Origin: Tubulanus polymorphus
Taxonomy: Eukaryota; Nemertea; Palaeonemertea; Tubulaniformes; Tubulanidae
DNA length: 64,000 nt
Reading direction: 5' to 3'
NCBI RefSeq assembly: GCF_964204645.1
Contig: NC_134025.1
Coordinates: forward strand, 3,787,001-3,851,000
Below the pieces are notes generated by a model. It saw only the letters and a list, made by a program, of their open reading frames with translations. It did not search any database and was not told the origin of the DNA. Made by a program: the position numbers and the translations under genes. Each line of letters starts with the position of its first letter. The first letter of the stretch is position 1. This document shows positions 60,954-64,000 of this stretch, piece after piece.

Positions 60954-61298
60954 TTGCAAAGATTTGCCATTATGTCAGCTGATGATGTACTTTGGGAGAT
61001 TGATGAAGAATTTGCTTTCATAACCGTCGATTCTTCGGTCGTGAAACTGTTTCATTCCTTGACGCGCGGACAATCGTGGCGCCAAAAGATATGTGACAGC
61101 TGTAAAAAACGGGCTGTATTTCTCAATATGTATTGGGACTTATGTGCACGAATAAATCACGGGAAAATCCCTAAAAATCTCTGGTATACTGATATCATTA
61201 TATATTTATATATCGAATCATATCAATATCATTACAGGAAAATGTGTGAATTGCAAAATGCCAGTGTTGATAAATTCATGTCGAAAACTGAATCCTAA
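60954..61298 (+). other. 114-codon open frame, unrecognised
   Basis: The frame starts with a non-ATG codon; the first ATG inside gives MSADDVLWEIDEEF. The translation is mixed acidic and aromatic and looks plausible as protein, but there is no repeat, signal peptide, membrane segment or motif I know. A TTATGTCAG acceptor-like site precedes the ATG-containing part. I judge it more likely chance than a gene. Confidence 0.15.
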
Positions 61299-63217
61299 AA
61301 CCGATTTTAACTCATTCAATTCAACAATCCGAACATGAGAAAGCATGCATATGTGCTATGTCACTATCAACTAAAATTGAGAATTAAGAAAACCAGCATA
61401 ACTTGTAGAAGACCTCGTCTCATAATTGAATGAATTATGATTATTAATGATAAAAATGATATCACACCGTATATTATATACGAACATCGATCTTTTAGTG
61501 ATCAGGTTCAATGTACGAACAACAACGATCACTTAAGTTGCAGCATAAACTGACAATAATAGGTTCAATCAACGCTGACAGTATTACAAACAGTACTAAC
61601 CCTAACTCTTGATACTTGGAATGAGGTATTTGACTCTAAATGATTTATTTGATTTTCCTGCTTTGTTTTAAGAATTTTCAAATAAGTAATGAACCTCGAC
61701 ATGAAAATGTCTTCTTAATTGGTAAGTGTTCGATTTTGAAAGGCAAAAAGCACTTGGGATTCATTAATCTATAATTCAGTCTCGACGCAAATAGTCAATG
61801 TATTAGCTTTGCCGCGATCATTTCACGTTTGGCACTAATCCGCTAAAGCTTTAAGTCAGGCAGGTAGTCACACATAGCTAATTCCAAAAACGACATCATT
61901 CTACATCAAGACACAATGACAATTCTTCATTGCCGATCTAAAAAGCAACGCTGTCAAACACATTTTAGCCTTTTTCGGTTTTTTGTCACTGGATTCGCAC
62001 GTAAAGTCGCGAGGCATTATAAGTGTTCAAGGGACCGTGAGATCATAAATTCGCAACTCGCATTGGTGTTAGCGTGGCGCGTATATCAAATGTTTTACAG
62101 GTTCAGGACTAGTATTTTATGTACAACAGCATAGCGAGACTACATTACGCACAATACCTAAACAACTAGGCTAACGACATTATTTTTAATGCTACCGACG
62201 ACGAATTAATTGAGTTATTGATGAGGCGAAATACGTCGCACAAACACTACAACTCAACATAAAGCCAAGTTTGTCAAGTCAACTTGACAAATGTCATTGG
62301 CTTAAATCTTCATTTAGTTTTCCTATAGAAATCATCGATTTTAATCTGAAAACAAACAATGTTAATGTTTATTAGTGTTATGTTGGTCACTCGTATATTT
62401 GTAATTTTGTTTTACTGTGTGCACAATGCCTAATGGTAAAACCCAATTTTAGCCGAGTGACTACCCGGCATTCCCGTCCATCACTTTCCCATCCGTCTTC
62501 TGTATCCCCGACATAACTAACTACATTGTCAGGTATATGAAACTCCGGCATGGCAGTAGTGTAGATTGCCATAACCTCCACTTTTCTCCCCACTTCCCAA
62601 GCCAAGACATCAAAGTCTTGTATGATGAATAACAGCGCGGTGATACGTGATCGGAATTCGGCGCGGGCTGTTTCTAAACAAGCGTCTGCTTCACCGTATA
62701 CGGCTGTCGTTACATTGGTTTTCAGTACATTACGCTACTGTAAGCGAAACAGGTTGGCCAAAGTCATGAATTTTACATTAGGTTTATTATGCTCACATTA
62801 CAAAAATTCGGCGGACTACACGTTGTAAAAATAGTCTGATATTAATATATGCCTCATCATTTCGTCTGGAATTTCAGACCATTTTTTCATTCGAAATCGA
62901 GAAAAACCACCTTTCTTACATAACCACTTAATCAATATGATTATTCAACGTTTTGCGGATAAAAGCCTCATTCATACAGCATGATATTGTATCCAGATGT
63001 TACTGATGACTTTTCGACTACTTCGAGCTTTTAACAATTGCTTTTTCGACTAACGATCGAGTTTCATTGAACAGTTAATGATAATACAACCATAGAACAA
63101 ATGATATTTCATTAATTCATAGATCGTGACCAGATTCCAAATTCGCCTTTAAAACTGTTATTCGATTGAATACTTTTTGTATCGGAACGTGAAATATAAT
63201 CCGAGTTAAACAGCTTA
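61299..63217. other. Gene-free region
   Basis: No gene is recognised. Frames at 61916-62134, 62387-62605 and 62622-62828 show no domain. The strong palindrome at 62262-62303 is the only clear structure. Most of the rest is AT-rich unique sequence. Confidence 0.5.
62262..62303. repeat. Palindromic hairpin, 10 + 7 bp
   Basis: TTTGTCAAGT (62270-62279) and ACTTGACAAA (62282-62291) form a perfect 10-bp inverted repeat with a 2-base centre. Outside them AAGCCAA (62262-62268) pairs with TTGGCTT (62297-62303) across a 1/5 internal loop. This is the most self-complementary stretch I found in the window. Confidence 0.8.
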
Positions 63218-63271
63218 TTACGGAAAACATCCTCTTAATTTCGGTCGCTTGATTTCCTGAGTCGGGCCCCG

Positions 63272-63493
63272 ACGGGGGTAAGAAAACTCACCATTGTGCC
63301 AGGAACACTTATCGAGCAATCCAGTGTAATTGGCCCATTTCCCTTTAGAGTTTTCATGTTTCGCCTTGCGCGCATTGTTGGCTGAGTAACGGTAAAATGG
63401 GTAATTATCACCGTGGGTAGGAACATCGATGGAAATGCGCCCAAAGGGTTCGCCAGATACAGTGTTAATTTCCTCTTGTTTCAATTTGTTCAA
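63272..63493 (-). CDS. Weak candidate internal exon, protein unknown
   Basis: On the minus strand an open frame reads protein-like (for example PFGRISIDVPTHGDNYPFYRY, then KGKWANYTGLLDKCSWHN). It meets a consensus donor ATG|GTGAGTT at about 63289, so the coding part would end there. An in-frame TGA lies just above 63493, and the only acceptors below it (AACAAG, AAGAG) have no good pyrimidine tract, which weakens the case. There is no ATG in frame. I do not recognise the family. If real, the gene continues to lower coordinates, where I could not find its next exon. Confidence 0.15.
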
Positions 63494-64000
63494 TCATACC
63501 CTACACCTGTATCCACACGTAATATGATTAAACCACTGTTTAACTAGATAGATTTACTAAACGAAGCGATATCAACCATATTAAGCTATATATACATGTA
63601 GACATATTTAGAACACAGTCCTTTTCTGGATTTTTTTCAACTATATTTTCATTGTCAGATATTTCAATTGAATGTCTCTCTACAGTGAGTATATATTCTA
63701 CGTATAGCCTACGATAGACACTTCCGCACTCTCAGGCTACATCAACCAACCAAAGCTGCTACGAACAAACATAACAATAGCCACTCTCCTAGTTTTCAAG
63801 TAGGCATTTTGACCGAATTATTTAGGTTTACCTACAAACTTCGCCAGAACAAATATGCACAAGTACGTGTCACTCACGGGGGCTTCTCACCTTAGTCAAT
63901 GGTGATCCTTACATAATTGATAAATAACATGGTATTGTAATATAGATGTAAATATCACGGACGTTCCGCAGGTTTCTATCTATTTATCGATGTTTGTTTA
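63494..64000. other. Right edge, nothing seen
   Basis: AT-rich unique sequence with no gene, repeat or RNA feature that I can support. Confidence 0.5.

Noticed and set aside
60954-61298. 114-codon frame as a real gene
   Set aside because: No ATG at its start, no known motif, no confirmed splice partners; length within chance expectation.
61575-61586. Minus-strand TAATACTGTCAG, the start of miR-8/200
   Set aside because: Twelve bases match but the following bases diverge and the upstream sequence cannot form the star arm.

Overview
This is eukaryotic, almost certainly animal, DNA. The evidence is GT-AG introns, a conserved ribosome-biogenesis gene cut into eight exons, two membrane-protein genes of the animal-rich CD225/dispanin family, and a very large gene-free remainder. 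Base composition is about 40% GC and CpG is not obviously depleted. I read it as a non-vertebrate metazoan, most likely a marine invertebrate, but I cannot name the phylum from the sequence.

Layout. All three genes I can support lie in the first 6.7 kb, on the minus strand, head to tail. (1) UTP11 (644-2482) is reconstructed completely as 8 exons encoding 255 aa, a component of the small-subunit processome. (2) A CD225/dispanin gene (3923-4752) has 2 coding exons and 239 aa. (3) A second, tandem CD225/dispanin gene (5866-6662) has 2 coding exons and 233 aa. The dispanins share a cytosolic proline/glutamine/methionine-rich N-terminus built from tandem repeats (14-aa units in the first, seven 15-aa units in the second) followed by the two-helix CD225 domain. 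They clearly arose by duplication, but their N-terminal repeats and C-terminal tails have since diverged.

From about 6.9 kb to 64 kb (57 kb) I find no recognisable gene. Open frames there are short, mostly lack ATG-plus-splice logic, and their number and length look like chance. There is no reverse transcriptase, integrase or transposase, no rRNA, and no tRNA that folds. The region holds scattered short inverted repeats, a few tiny tandem repeats, one probable decayed retroelement fragment (13.6 kb), and CpG-richer islands. One weak candidate exon lies near the right edge (63.2-63.5 kb, minus). A long, repeat-poor desert beside UTP11 resembles the regulatory landscape of a developmental gene. 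In human, as I remember the gene order, UTP11 is next to POU3F1, so a class III POU gene to the right of this window is a testable guess.

I did not find a new multi-gene system. The most interesting items are the tandem repeat-bearing dispanins, the splice acceptor sitting 4-9 nt upstream of the ATG in all three genes, a 114-bp nested inverted repeat at 40.7 kb, a strong palindrome at 62.3 kb, and a scattered GAAACGTCG word that may mark a repeat family.
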